Source: Nematostella vectensis
Lineage: Eukaryota; Cnidaria; Anthozoa; Actiniaria; Edwardsiidae
Length of the DNA stretch: 64,000 nucleotides
Assembly: GCF_932526225.1 (NCBI RefSeq)
Contig: NC_064040.1
Location: forward strand, 3,350,181-3,414,180
Direction: 5' to 3'
The notes under the pieces: model-generated
What the model was told of the DNA's origin: nothing
Databases searched by the model: none
The model's input: only the letters and a program-made list of their open reading frames with translations
Part shown: positions 23,301 through 32,925 of the stretch, piece by piece
Layout of the letters: every line of letters begins with the position of its first letter
Numbering within the stretch: the stretch's first letter is position 1
Program-made: the position numbers and the translations under genes

Positions 23301-24137
23301 CAGCAGATTGGCGGATCTCGGAAATACAGCGGATCACGGATCTGTCGACAATTTGGGCCCGGATTTCGGATGCTTTGATGGTCCAATTTCGGATTTTAAA
23401 TTTATATTTAAATTTATATTTTTTTGTTTATCTATCATACCATGCAGATCTAAAAATATCTGCAGATCCACGGATTTGCCCCGAAAATGTAGCAGATTGG
23501 CAGATTTACATACCTCTATTCACCCCCCTTCTGACTTATTTGTTAGCCATTTTGAAAAGAACAGGTGTAAATAGAATTCCAGCCTGTTACATTTCCTTTT
23601 CAGAATCCACTCACCCCCCATGAACAACTTTGCTGTCATTAGAGTGAGCTTACAATTGGTAAATCCTTATGATATAAGGATTAGGCATATTTTAAAATGT
23701 TAATGGCATTTTGCCAAAATAAAGAATTCAAAAAGCCAAAACCAGTAGAAATAAAATAATGCCAAGGTTTTGTGCTGTGAATGTTGCCACATTTATTATA
23801 AATCATGTGATAAGGACAATTTCTATGACATCTGATGTAATGATTTGAGCCAATAAAACGATTTAAGTCTTCACCTTATTTTTCAGAGGAATGCATTCCA
23901 CGCATGACTAGTGCAGCCATTGGAACCTTGGCACTGTACGTTAGATGGTTGCTTCACAGCAAAGGATATGCAAGTGTATATGGAAACCTGCCATTTAAGG
24001 TTCCTCCATGGGCGTCATACATCAAACTATTGCTGCTTGTTGCTGTTAGTATAATTATTTTGGTATTTTCCAGGCGTATTCGAAGATCAATTAGAAGTTT
24101 ACTTGGCTGGATCATTTGGTTCCGTAGTCCGCAGTAA
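17312..24137 (+). CDS. C16orf89/UPF0764-like (DUF4735) protein, 389 aa, four exons
   Basis: Exons: 17312-17525, 20688-21110, 22259-22540, 23887-24137. All junctions are phase 1 and GT-AG, and the total is 390 codons including stop. Residues 1-25 form a signal peptide (LCLLLFYGMSVGLS). The middle has the conserved cysteine-rich block of the family (VQSCIGDLSSKNQTC, PPYCWAALQPG, VTHQAMLLLK), followed by LADGICFSLYP, then FFACSLLGFEDFLHV and SSGCFGF, which align with the vertebrate C16orf89 family. The vertebrate protein is thought to be secreted and its function is poorly known. This one ends with a hydrophobic segment at about 351-368 (IKLLLLVAVSIIILVF) and a short basic tail, so it is probably anchored in the membrane. 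Intron 1 carries a complete integrase-type transposon and intron 3 a MITE. Family assignment is from motif memory, not a search. Confidence 0.82.
17914..17983 (-). pseudogene. Degraded tRNA-like sequence inside the transposon
   Basis: On the minus strand it reads like a tRNA: TAGCGCAGTTGGTAATGCA (D-arm with box A features), an anticodon stem TTGGA/TCTAA closing a 7-nt loop GTTTCAA, AAAGGTC, then GGTTCAAATCC (box B). Acceptor stem (CCTCGAT against GTGAAGG) and T-stem pair poorly. It resembles elongator Met-type tRNA overall, but the loop differs. I call it a tRNA pseudogene or tRNA-derived repeat, not a working gene. Confidence 0.5.
18068..19588 (+). CDS. Integrase/transposase of the Ginger-like element, frameshifted near the 3' end
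   Basis: A 506-codon open frame with a retroviral-type integrase core: FIELDLMDF (D179), IVCDNGTEF (D241) and TQGLVERSN (E277), so D-x61-D-x35-E as expected for the DDE triad. Upstream, residues 105-150 (HLSFAHQRVAHRG ... VQLCKYH) resemble the HHCC zinc finger, but the last cysteine appears to be histidine. The family includes vertebrate KRBA2-type domesticated copies. Residues about 350-432 are six copies of a 14-residue acidic repeat (EEQLEDNPTVPLEQ). After FNVYDIVAI the frame goes wrong: the expected C-terminal continuation (LHPNMLIGKITEID ... TNVAFDYDHEVSF) lies in another frame ending at 19725, so there is one frameshift at about 19500-19540. The true start may be the second Met (18101). 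Confidence 0.85.
   Translation: MRIVDDTALSNMADCVDSQEFLKQIDTIKEQAKTQKSGINVFITDEFYSKAQDYLKEKAKGNERRISNQMTKTEIEAIKRKKWTLNAKNEVVSSGGKPVLCRSQLHQHLSFAHQRVAHRGRQKTEKWIQDNFAEVTQKVINVFVQLCKYHAEQKPITRRVKEVTKPFQAPTFLSFIELDLMDFRNTPCKCSKRHQWVLNIIDHHSKYVTCWPLKGKNAVEVLQGLQNYCYSFGFPKKIVCDNGTEFSNAMLNSFCEENNIEICHGSPRTPTTQGLVERSNRTWKEDMRAILISKQKSVGEWCKATMEASYTMNITYHRAIKCSPYEAVFGFKAHREINRIEQDGQEVQEEQLEDNPTVPLEQEEQLEDNPTVSLEQEEQLEDNPTVPLEQEEQLQDNPTVPLEQEEQLEDNPTVPLEQEEQLEDNPTVPLEEHIDNEGRKCKRQKICESQKTYNEKMKKQTQKAKKFKFNVYDIVAIKYISLTKSVNYILICSLAKLQRLILQVIM
19114..19365 (+). repeat. 42-bp in-frame repeat in the integrase
   Basis: Six copies of GAACAACTAGAAGACAACCC plus the remainder of a 42-bp unit, encoding 14 acidic residues each. 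Length is a multiple of 3, so the frame is kept whatever the copy number. Confidence 0.95.
19842..20165. repeat. 52-bp tandem repeat within the transposon
   Basis: About six copies of CCTAACCCCAAGGTACTATG followed by AATATAAAGCCGTACCCAAC and CTTCTCCCTAAA. It sits between the integrase gene and the right inverted end. The unit length equals that of the array at position 1, but the sequences are unrelated. Confidence 0.95.
23232..23529. mobile_element. MITE-like element in intron 3 of the C16orf89-like gene
   Basis: Ends AGGGGGGGTGAATAGG and CCTCTATTCACCCCCCT are near-perfect inverted repeats about 300 bp apart. The interior repeats GCGGATCTC, GGATCACGGATCTG and CAGATCCACGGATTTG type words. 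No coding capacity; minus and plus open frames across it are not genes. Confidence 0.75.
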
Positions 24138-24764
24138 ATCAATAAAGGACATCACAAGTTCGCAGTTAAAGCTTCTGTATTTTACCCTATTACTGTGGGC
24201 ATTGATGAAGTCAAAGAGCACTTGGTCAGACATTTACTAACATTAGAAATTGAGTGCTTAGTTGATTTTGTTAGGTATCTTATCCTCGACTTTGAATGTC
24301 CTGGCTTACACATTTGAAAATGTACAGAAGACTCACATTCACTCGCAGAGTTGGCCGACCCCCTTTTGGGGTTGGAGAAGCAACATGCAATTTAACTCCT
24401 TTAAAAATGCTTTATTTTTTTTTACTGACTTTAAACTCTATTTTAATTTAAAGTATATTTTAATGCACTGTCTTTGTAGTAAGAAAATATAATAAATTTC
24501 TGACATTGAACTTGACATGGCCATGACTCTATGCCATACCCTAGAGGTTGTGGGACTTTCTCAATTAACTGAGTGGAAAAGGACGAAGTAATACATGTTC
24601 AAGAATCTTGTGTTTTATTGATTCAATCTCAAAATTGTGCAACGCTTCAACTCATGATAAAAAACGTTGTGGTAATAATTGATTTACAAAGTTCAGCTCA
24701 TTGGCTCACCTGTTTTCTTCTGCAACATAACCCATTATCCGGACGGGTAGATATTTTTACAAGC
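24138..24764. other. Intergenic between convergent genes
   Basis: 3' flanks of the C16orf89-like gene (+) and the bZIP gene (-). AATAAA occurs right after the plus stop (about 24141) and again near 24489, either of which could serve polyadenylation. No exon seen. Confidence 0.5.
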
Positions 24765-26483
24765 TTATTGTCCTGCTGATGATACTATATGTACTGGCAT
24801 AGCATTCTCCTTGTCCAGACACAATGTAGCAATAGCTGTTGCCTTTGGACATGCTGAATTTTTAATCTGCCTAAGATGCCCCTCCATCTTTTTTATTTGA
24901 TTTTTTAGCTTGTCCAGCTCAATTTGCTTTTCTGCTTTCCCCATTCTAAGATTTTGTTCCTTGATTTTGTTGTTCCTTCTAAAGTTTTTGCTGCATTGTT
25001 TGTTTCTCTCCTTTCTCCTTTGTGTCATCAAAGCTTTTCTAGCCTGTTGATGGATAGATCTTCAATCAAAAGGGTTCCAAATATTTTTTTAATCACTCAA
25101 AGGGGGGGGGGAGTCTTCAAAAAGGTTCCTGAAATCCTGGGGTCCTTAGTGGTGAAGGTGGTGGTGGGAGGGGAGGGGGGAAGTGTCCTTGTGGATCACC
25201 GCAATTTCACGAGGGCTACCAAATTGATAAAAAGAAGCGGATTTGCATGTGATGCAGTTGTTCATGGTACGCAGTAAATAGCGTGATTTAAAAACAATTT
25301 CTAGACCAAAATGTGTAAAGAGTAAATTATTTGCTAGAACCATAGCAAAACGAGCTCTCAATGATGAAATGTTGTGGAGAGTAGTAATGTCAGTTTCCGT
25401 CTCTACACAGTCCCTCTTGTCATCAAAATTTTATTTTTCAGGTGCATACATGATTAGAGATGGGTAATCATATTTTGAGGTTATTGCACCCCCTTTGCAA
25501 AGAAAGTATTATATTACTTACCTGCTCTCTCTGCATATCCAAATTTTCCTTTTCACCAATCTCGGGCTCTCCCTTGGTGTAAAATCTCGGCGTGCTGATG
25601 AAAGCTGGATAAACAACATCTAGGTCTTGCTGGCTGCAGCTACTGTTGCTTCTGAAAGACTGACTGTCGGTTGATGGAGAGGATGAGTCGGTACTTTGCT
25701 GCTGTTGCCATTGCAGGAGTGGGGGCATGTAATATGCATTGGCGGGACCCACAAAGTTCACGGGGGCTAGCTTATCTGTTGGAAATGAAACGATAAAAAC
25801 AAATAATAATAATAATAATAATTTCCCTTCTAACTTAACATTTTTCTTTTCATTTTGTTTTTTGTTTATTTGAAGAAATCCTCCACCTACCTAAATTAAA
25901 ATAATATAAGAACAAACGTGTTTTACCAAACCTGTACCAAGCAAAGCGTATTGCTGACCTCCACTATTGTACACTTCGGCTGTGACTTGATTTTGGGAAG
26001 GAAACCCACCACTCTGACTTGAACTTTCGACACCACAAGAAACGTTTGTCGCTTGTTCCGGCAGCCAGCTGCTTGGGTTTACGGTAGGTTCTGGCAAAAC
26101 ACTAACAAGGTTGACGTTTAGATAAGTACACTTTAGAAACACGCTTAGACAAAAAAAACGGTTACGAAACATACATTTATCGCTTTTATCTTCTACATCT
26201 GTACATTGCAAGCGCACCACAACAATTTTCGCAGAGTACTTAGTTTCCAACACAAAATTACTTACAGGTCATGAGAATCATGAATCTGGCATTGACTTTG
26301 CAGGTCTTCGATAAGGTGAGAAGTAGCAGTGTTGGTTTCCTCGACCTCAATGTTGCAAAGATGCTCGTATTCAGGTGAAAATGGATCAATCTTGATTTTG
26401 TTTTCAAGAAAATCGTTGATACAAGTGCTTGTACATTTCGGTGAATATTCCGTCTCTTCCACTTTGATATTTAGGTCTTCCAT
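24765..26483 (-). CDS. bZIP-type transcription factor, 306 aa, four exons
   Basis: Exons on the minus strand: 26483-26266, 26101-25932, 25775-25522, 25043-24765; phases 2, 1, 0 match and the sum is 307 codons with stop. The C-terminal exon has a basic region (residues 222-242, TQRRKERNKQCSKNFRRNNK) with the N-x7-R signature of bZIP proteins (N228, R236), followed by an amphipathic helix with d positions L246, K253, L260, M267, I274. The N-terminus is acidic (IKVEETEYS, KIKIDPFSPEYEHL) and the middle is Gln/Ser-rich (LQWQQQQSTDSSSPSTDSQS), typical of activation domains. The basic region differs from CREB, AP-1, C/EBP and PAR consensus, so I give no subfamily. The exon 2 donor is GTTTGG, weaker than the others. 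It acts presumably in the nucleus as a dimer. It is head to head with the gene at 27130. Confidence 0.72.
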
Positions 26484-27129
26484 GACAATCTTACTAAAAC
26501 TTCATCTGAAAAAATCCCCCGTATCAGAAGCAGGGAAAGTTTGGGAAAACAAGAACAGAAAACTAAGCAAATTATTGAAAAATAGTTTTTTTTCGGTAAA
26601 GATTTTTAACTGCGCCTGCAGGCGATTGGTCAATTCTGGCTACTCTCGCCCAATCAAATACAAATTTGACACGTCTATCAAAGCATTTGAAGGGATTTCT
26701 TTGAAGTGAAGAAATAAAACAAAAAATATAGGTTGAAAAAATATATATAAGTTATATAATACCTCATCTTCGAAACGACCAAATTATAATTGGAAAATTG
26801 GCTAAATATTTGCTGTTCTGGCCAAGTATTAACAAAACAACAGTACTATTTAAAATGCTTTTGTATCAATTTATTCTTTACCCATCCCGCAACATCTAAA
26901 TTTAGCTCGTAAAAAAGCTAGTCATAGAAATTTTGTGACGACATTGAATATTCATGGTCTCCCTGTGTTGATGTCGAAATGGCGGGAAAATGTTACGCTG
27001 ATGCGCGTGTGATGTTTTTTTTTTCATCCAGAAGATAACAAAGGGGTTACTTACTTGTAATCGTAATACTTTAGTCATAATACTTTCGTCACCTTTTATC
27101 CATTTATCCAACTATTTTCGAGCCTACAA
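26484..27129. promoter_or_regulatory. Shared upstream region of two divergent genes
   Basis: About 650 bp separate the start codons of the bZIP gene (-) and the small unknown gene (+). It should contain both promoters. No TATA box stands out in a clear position. Confidence 0.4.
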
Positions 27130-29271
27130 ATGGAGGTCTTCGAGGAATGTACAAATAACGAATCACTTATAATGGAAATGTGGACATCCTATCTCTGTGA
27201 GGAAAACAACTTGGATTGCGATTTCAGGTGAGTGCATTAATCTACGTTGTTGGACTCATAAGTACTTAAGTAAGTATAAGTTATAAACGTATACTTTGTG
27301 TTTGATAAGGTAGTAGTCTTTTATAGTTAAAACATTGCTTTCGATTTTTTTTTTAATCTAACAGCCTTTGTTTTTTTGCTTCAGTTTTGACGAAATCGAT
27401 GTACAGTCGACAGATTTGACGGGATTAGGTGATCTGTCTACTAAAGTAGACTTCCATAGTCCTGATATTAGCTTGGAAAAAATCTTGCCAACTTTATTTG
27501 AAGAGGGTCTGGATTATGGAAATCATCTTTTCAATCTTCTTGAACAAGAAAACAATGGCGTCAGTGGTCATCGACGACCACAAAATCTCGGTATTTGGAC
27601 AAAGAAGCATTAGATGTGATTATGGGGCTCGTCCCCCATCCCCAATATTAAAAAAAGGATATACCTAGTAGCGGCTCGGCTCATGCTCGAGGATCCAGCT
27701 ACTTTGCAGACACTCCCAAAGGTCCCCTTTTGGTGTGCCAGCAAAGTACGCTGGATCCTCGAGCATGCAGCTTGGCTGTGCTCCCCCAGTAATTTCCTAA
27801 TAGAGACATTTAGCATCGCGTTTTCAAAATCAAACGCAAACGACAAATCACAGTTAGCCGTTACTGGTTTGCTTTTAAACGTACTGGCAAAAACTTAGTT
27901 TAGCACATTTTACTGGAAATGTGGCATTTGGCAGGAAAAAGTGCAATACATGTGTTCGCCTTTAACCAAGCTAAAAGTATTAGTAATTGTGCAAATTGTC
28001 AATGAAAATATTCTATCTCAAGGGTCAAATGATTAAGAACACTAATTCATAAATTCATAGTCTCAAACGTGAGCTCATAGAAAAATTGAGGGGGAAACTG
28101 CTGAGGTAATTCATTTAATACCTCTATGCAGTGCTCCCGAGGTCAAAACACGAACCGCAGACTGCGAACTTGACCACAAGGCCTTGCCACGTGACACCCA
28201 GAGATTTGCCGTTTCCGAGACAAAAACATGGTGCTAAATGTCTCTAATGTTTCTGTATTGGGGCACCCCAATATTATGATGTCTGCTACAGCTTTGATGT
28301 TGTTATCTATTTATTTTTATTTTGTTTTGTGTGTAGGGGGGGGGGGGGGATGGAAATGTCATAAAGACCATACCATTTTTTCTGTTTAATAGTGTTGCAG
28401 TATATTTTTGGGTCCCTCCTAAATTTGTGGTGAATTTGCTAATGAAATTCTAGTTTTCATTCAAGTTTCTACAAGTTTGGGGGTGGGGGGCAGTGCCTTG
28501 GTGACTTCCCAGATTCTCTGACTAGGGGGAATATAATACCTTGCTGGATGAGTGTTATTGGGTTCTCTATTCAATGACATCTGATATAACCAAATCTGAT
28601 ACCTTGGCTGCCATTGTTCTTGGCAGTAGCTCTCAGGTCTAATACATTCTATTCTTGACCCCTACAGCAACTTTCTTGACATACACTACTATTATCTCTC
28701 TATCTTTAGAGTTACAACAGCAAATACATCATGTTGAATTAGAGAACAAAGCTACAGTATTGTGTACTGGATCTGCCATGTCTACCCACGGACAAGTGAT
28801 GTCCCAACAAGAAAGTCACACAAAGGTTATTCTTAAATGAAATAAAACTCTAATATTATGTCACTTGTTTCTTTTCTGAAAAAAATCTGGTACCACCCCC
28901 GAAAAAATAAAAAGGGATTTTTTTTATAATTTGCAGTATATAAAAGGAACGTTTATTGTCAGATTTGGCTACGAAAAAGTCTGACTTCTGACTTGTAGAT
29001 TAATGACATACCACAGTGATCTAGCTTATGATTTATAGTGTTGTCAGTAAGTAATACATCTGGTGCTAACCGAAAGTGGACTTTCAGCCATTTGTACCCC
29101 CCCCCCCCCCCGGTAAGGGCCTGTTCAGATAATATTGGATATCTTCAACTTGGGTGGTTTTCATGCTAACCTTATCGCAATACTTCCTTGTGTTACTAGG
29201 TGAAGAAACACTACAAGAAAAGAAGGAAAACAAGCTTCACCAAGAAACGAAAGAAAAATAGATGCTCATAG
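27130..29271 (+). CDS. Small protein of unknown function, acidic N-terminus and basic C-terminus (163 aa)
   Basis: Exons: 27130-27227, 27385-27590, 28710-28825, 29200-29271. Phases 2, 1, 0 agree and the sum is 164 codons with stop. The N-terminal 98 residues are acidic and hydrophobic (EEENNLDCDFSFDEID, LEKILPTLFEEGLDYG, LFNLLEQENN-like segments), as in activation or protein-docking regions. The third exon is Gln/His-rich (LQQQIHHVELENKA). The last exon is strongly basic (VKKHYKKRRKTSFTKKRKKN), a probable nuclear localisation or nucleic-acid-binding tail. No signal peptide or known domain. Donors GTATTT and GTTATT are weak, so exon 2-3-4 joins are less certain than exon 1-2. A nuclear regulator is my inference only; the neighbouring bZIP gene shares its upstream region. 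Confidence 0.5.
27673..27776. repeat. Long hairpin in intron 2 of the unknown gene
   Basis: GGCTCGGCTCATGCTCGAGG on the left pairs with CCTCGAGCATGCAGCTTGGC on the right, and the pairing continues inwards (ATCCAGC, TACTTTGC, CACxCCxAAAGG) almost to the centre. About 104 bp, no coding capacity. Likely a small foldback element. Confidence 0.85.
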
Positions 29272-29948
29272 ATGCTCACCATTTGTAACTAGTTCTAGAT
29301 CTACAGAAAAGGGAGATGTACGTAAACTGATTAAGGATTCATTACTCTAAATGACAACTTCTCTTTTTTTATTCATATAATCCCTATAGCAATATGTACA
29401 TTGCATTAAAACCTAATTTCAAACTATTTTGGAACATTTAGCAAATCACAATATCACAAGGAATGATTTTGTAAATCATCTTAGAAATTATACCATTAAT
29501 TATGCATTTATTTATGCTTCAATTTATTTATTTAAATAAAAATACCCTTCTGTAGTACCCATACTTTCTTTTCCTATAAAACATCCTTTGGTGTATAGTA
29601 ATAATATTTTTGGGGACAATGCTTAGTGCCAGCACAAAAACTAAATAAATATAATATCTTGCATAAAACTGCCACAAAACGTCTAAGCTACTTTGATTGC
29701 TTATGTGTGCTTGTTTCATGTCAAGTTTCTATATCTGTTTACCTCTAATTCATTTTATTTATATCAAAGGGTTCTTAGATGCAATAATGAAATTTTTAAT
29801 AGTAACAATTGAAAACAATAGTGGCAGCTGCTTAAAAGAGATTGCTCATCAAGAGAGGTATAAAACACAGTGTTTGAGTGATCAATATTTGGGAAGTGGT
29901 TTCTTATATAAGGGGTGTCTGAGTAGCTACTTATAGGAGCCACCATTT

Positions 29949-30175
29949 AACAATTAGACTACGAGTTCGAGGTTTCTACGAGTGAATAGATAGTCAACGA
30001 GTCGCATAGCGTCAAGGTGAGTATTTGACTCAAAGCAAACGAGAATGAGTAGTCTAATTGTTTTAGTATAAATCCGCTCACATACTACCTTTAAAAAAAT
30101 ACAGTTTTTATAATTCTCAGTAATAAAGAACCACTTTTGGCACGTGATATGATGTGAGTGGATTTATACTAAATA
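29949..30175. mobile_element. Two adjacent inverted-repeat elements
   Basis: First: AACAATTAGACTAC at 29949-29962 is inverted as GTAGTCTAATTGTT at 30049-30062. Second, starting one base later: TTAGTATAAATCCGCTCACA at about 30064 is inverted, with one mismatch, as TGTGAGTGGATTTATACTAA ending at about 30173. Each is about 110 bp. They may be two MITEs side by side or halves of one composite element. Confidence 0.75.
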
Positions 30176-30226
30176 CATATATAAATACATTTGAAAATAA
30201 CCTTAGCTTGATAAGTATTTTACAAA

Positions 30227-30391
30227 ATGGCTACTAAGAGGAATGAAAATGCAGAAGACAAGGATCTCAAACTCACTATGCGTCTTTGTCTGCGATATAT
30301 TAACCGCCATCCAAATGGCATTTTAAACTTTGCTACAAAATATGCTGCAAAGGCTAAGAATATCAGGAATAGAAATACTTTGCTGCTGTAA
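30227..30391 (+). CDS. Possible 54-residue basic ORF, doubtful
   Basis: ATG at 30227 (ACAAAATGGC, a good start context) opens a frame of 54 codons with many Lys/Arg/Asn (LKLTMRLCLRYINRHPNG, AAKAKNIRNRN). There is no domain, signal peptide or splice evidence, so it may be a chance frame or a decayed repeat. Confidence 0.15.
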   Translation: MATKRNENAEDKDLKLTMRLCLRYINRHPNGILNFATKYAAKAKNIRNRNTLLL

Positions 30392-32110
30392 AATCCTGCT
30401 CTGCTATGCCCCTGTGCAGTAAAGAGAAAGAATATTGGTTAATATATTCTCACAAAAGAATTGCTACATTTTGTCCGAGAAAAGTATAATGGAAGTTTTG
30501 AAAATTACAGTTCTTAATTTTTGTGCTTGAGGAAAACCAGAAAAAGGGAGCTTATTGGAGAGGGGAAGGTGGACTTTATAGAGCCTTCACAGTATTTATT
30601 CCACTGTATGTTTTTATCCAAAATTAGGATAAGATTGCCAAAATAACCTACCTGAAAAATGGCCTTTCTTACATCAGCATCTACTTTAAGTTTGTTTTCT
30701 TTCCAGCTGACTAGCTGTCTAAACAGCACTGTATAGAATGGATGCAGACTCTCTAATGTTTTCTGTGTAATTAAAATGCAGTATACTGGTATTCAAAATC
30801 CACCAATGCATCAGGAAGTTCTAAAGTTTCCCATCTTTTCTAGGCACTAGTGTGCAACAGGCTTTGAAATTTTAGCTGAAAAAACCTTTTACATTAACCA
30901 TATCAACACAGTTTTCAAGACGCACAGCTATTCAAATGTCACATTTTGAATAATCTATTTGAAACACCTACCGGTATTTAGAATTCACCATCACAAATCC
31001 TGCATTCTGATTGGCTGAGCTACTAATGGTCTTTTAGTGATAGACAGTAAGTACCGAAATGCTTGTGAAAATAGCAGCTGAATAGCGATTTGCCGAAGTT
31101 AGCAACGACTTTTTAACAGACTTAGATAGTGCTATCCTAGAAAAGGCAACCAGATATGGAATGAGGATTTTCAATGGTTAGAAAACAACCAAAATTGCCA
31201 ATAAATTCATGTAATATTTTCAAGTGGGAAATCTCTGAAGGATGAGGGAGATGAAATAACATTTTTATCGTGATTGTTTACAATAATTTTGCTGAATGAA
31301 ATTCAAACAAAGTTTGATTGTAAACAACAACAAAATGAAGTAGTATTGCATACTGAAATATTCAAATTCAAGTAAACATTTTGTCTGTGTTTGACCATCT
31401 TCGTTGGTAAATTCTAAAACAACTTGGACTATGGTTATGAATCTATTGAATCACAGTCCAATCAGCCTCAAGGTTTAATTGTTTATTAGTCACCAACTGT
31501 GAGCCCTAGGCATGCTTTGATACATAGGCTGCTTGTGGGTGTTTCTTGGGGGTGTAACACCCCCTTTTGTACATATAAGAGATTCTCCCCTTAATGGATT
31601 GTCCAAACTTAAAAGGGTGCTCACTTTATCGAGGATTGCCCTGAAATTACAATTAAATGGTTTTGGCTGGGACCACTATCTCCTAAGGCCCACTATACTG
31701 CCATACAGTTTTCATGAATGAGAAAAGTACTGTACTTGAATGCTAGACCCCTTCTGGTTTTGGGCGACTTTGGTTCGGAAAATGGACTCAGCCTTCTGCA
31801 GTGGTTCGGTCCACAGACAATTAATGTATCATACTTCTATACAAACCTGAAGTTGTTCACCACGAGGATTCCCTACAGAGAAGCAGTTGTGCTTTTGTTT
31901 TACACCTCTACCATTACCCCAAAGGGAGACAAGGAATGAAAAGGGTACCTGTAATACAATAAATGTTGATCAGCACACCAATAAAAACACACTGGGGTTG
32001 AATAGTAAGCCTTGTTGAAAACCGTCTTCTCATTTTCCCTTTTGTTAACATATATATGTCATCAGGGCTGTAGTTTCCCTCAAATTCTACTGGTTGAGAG
32101 TGGGGCAGTC
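30392..32110. other. Probable intron/3' region of the carboxypeptidase gene
   Basis: If the carboxypeptidase gene continues, its later exons should lie here on the minus strand. One candidate is 30652-30714 (minus): acceptor TTTAGACAG, 21 open codons (LVSWKENKLKVDADVRKAIF), donor GTAGGT, phase 0 on both sides. It has no recognisable M14 motif. Plus open frames at 31533-31721 and 31718-31939 have no recognisable domain. Confidence 0.35.
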
Positions 32111-32264
32111 ACAGCAGGGTAGCCAGGATTTTTAACAGGAGGGGGCCCAAAAGACCTTTTTAAGGCATTGTCTCCTGTGTTTTAGATGTCTTATACATTT
32201 ACTGTATTTTTGGCCCAGTGGGAGCCTGGGCCCCCTTGGCCATCCCCATGCCTATGCCCCTGAG
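32111..32264. mobile_element. MITE-like element, GGCGTAGCCAGG family, copy 3 (diverged)
   Basis: Begins AGCAGGGTAGCCAGGATTTT and keeps the family interior (TAACAGGAGGGGGCCCAAAA, TTTAAGGCATTGTCTCCTGT, TTATACATTTACTGTATTT). The right end is degraded (CCTATGCCCCTGAG). Confidence 0.75.
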
Positions 32265-32612
32265 GCATGATACAAAGACATCAAGAAAACTGTAGGGGCA
32301 TCACCATGCTCCCTACTCATTTTTACCCTTATAACTTTAACTAGGTGCAGAGCCGTAGCAGGCATCAGAATATTGGGGGCCACGGTACAGAAACATCAAG
32401 AAAGTTGTATCACAGCCACATCCCTACTGGTCATTTCCTTATAATTTTGAAAAATATTGGGGGGGGGGGGGAAGGGCATGCCCCCAATGACGCACTCTAT
32501 GCTACAGTCTTGAGGTGTGTGTGTGGGGGGAGGGGGTGCTATGGAACTGGTAATTTGGGTTACAATAAAAATTGAACACAAAAAATTGCTAAAATGTTTG
32601 AAAAGACCTAAA

Positions 32613-32840
32613 TGCCTGGTGCACACTTGTTACATAATGAAATGGGTGCGCCCACTTTTATGTTCGTATGTTCAAGTGTGAATGGTTCAAAATTTCGTCA
32701 TAAACCTGGCATAACAACATGGGCATGTCATTTCTTTTGTCTCTTTTCTCTTGTCTCATGTTTTTTTTTATCTTATGTCGTTGTCTGGCTTAACAGAGTG
32801 TGCATGCCCATGTCGCTATGTCACTAGTGTGCACCAGGCA
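32613..32840. mobile_element. MITE-like element with TGCCTGGTGCACACT ends
   Basis: TGCCTGGTGCACACT at 32613 is inverted as AGTGTGCACCAGGCA ending at 32840, and the match extends inwards with mismatches (TGTTACATA against TATGTCACTA). About 230 bp, non-coding, in an intron of the carboxypeptidase gene near its third exon. Confidence 0.85.
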
Positions 32841-32925
32841 TTATGCCCAAAATGGCACCTTCAAAGGAAAGGTAAGTGGTTCGAGTTATCTGAAGTCTGA
32901 GTTTTCTAGGATAAAAATACCATAC

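Noticed and set aside
31533-31939. Plus frames at 31533-31721 and 31718-31939
   Set aside because: No recognisable domain, no splice partners, and the region is probably an intron of a minus-strand gene.
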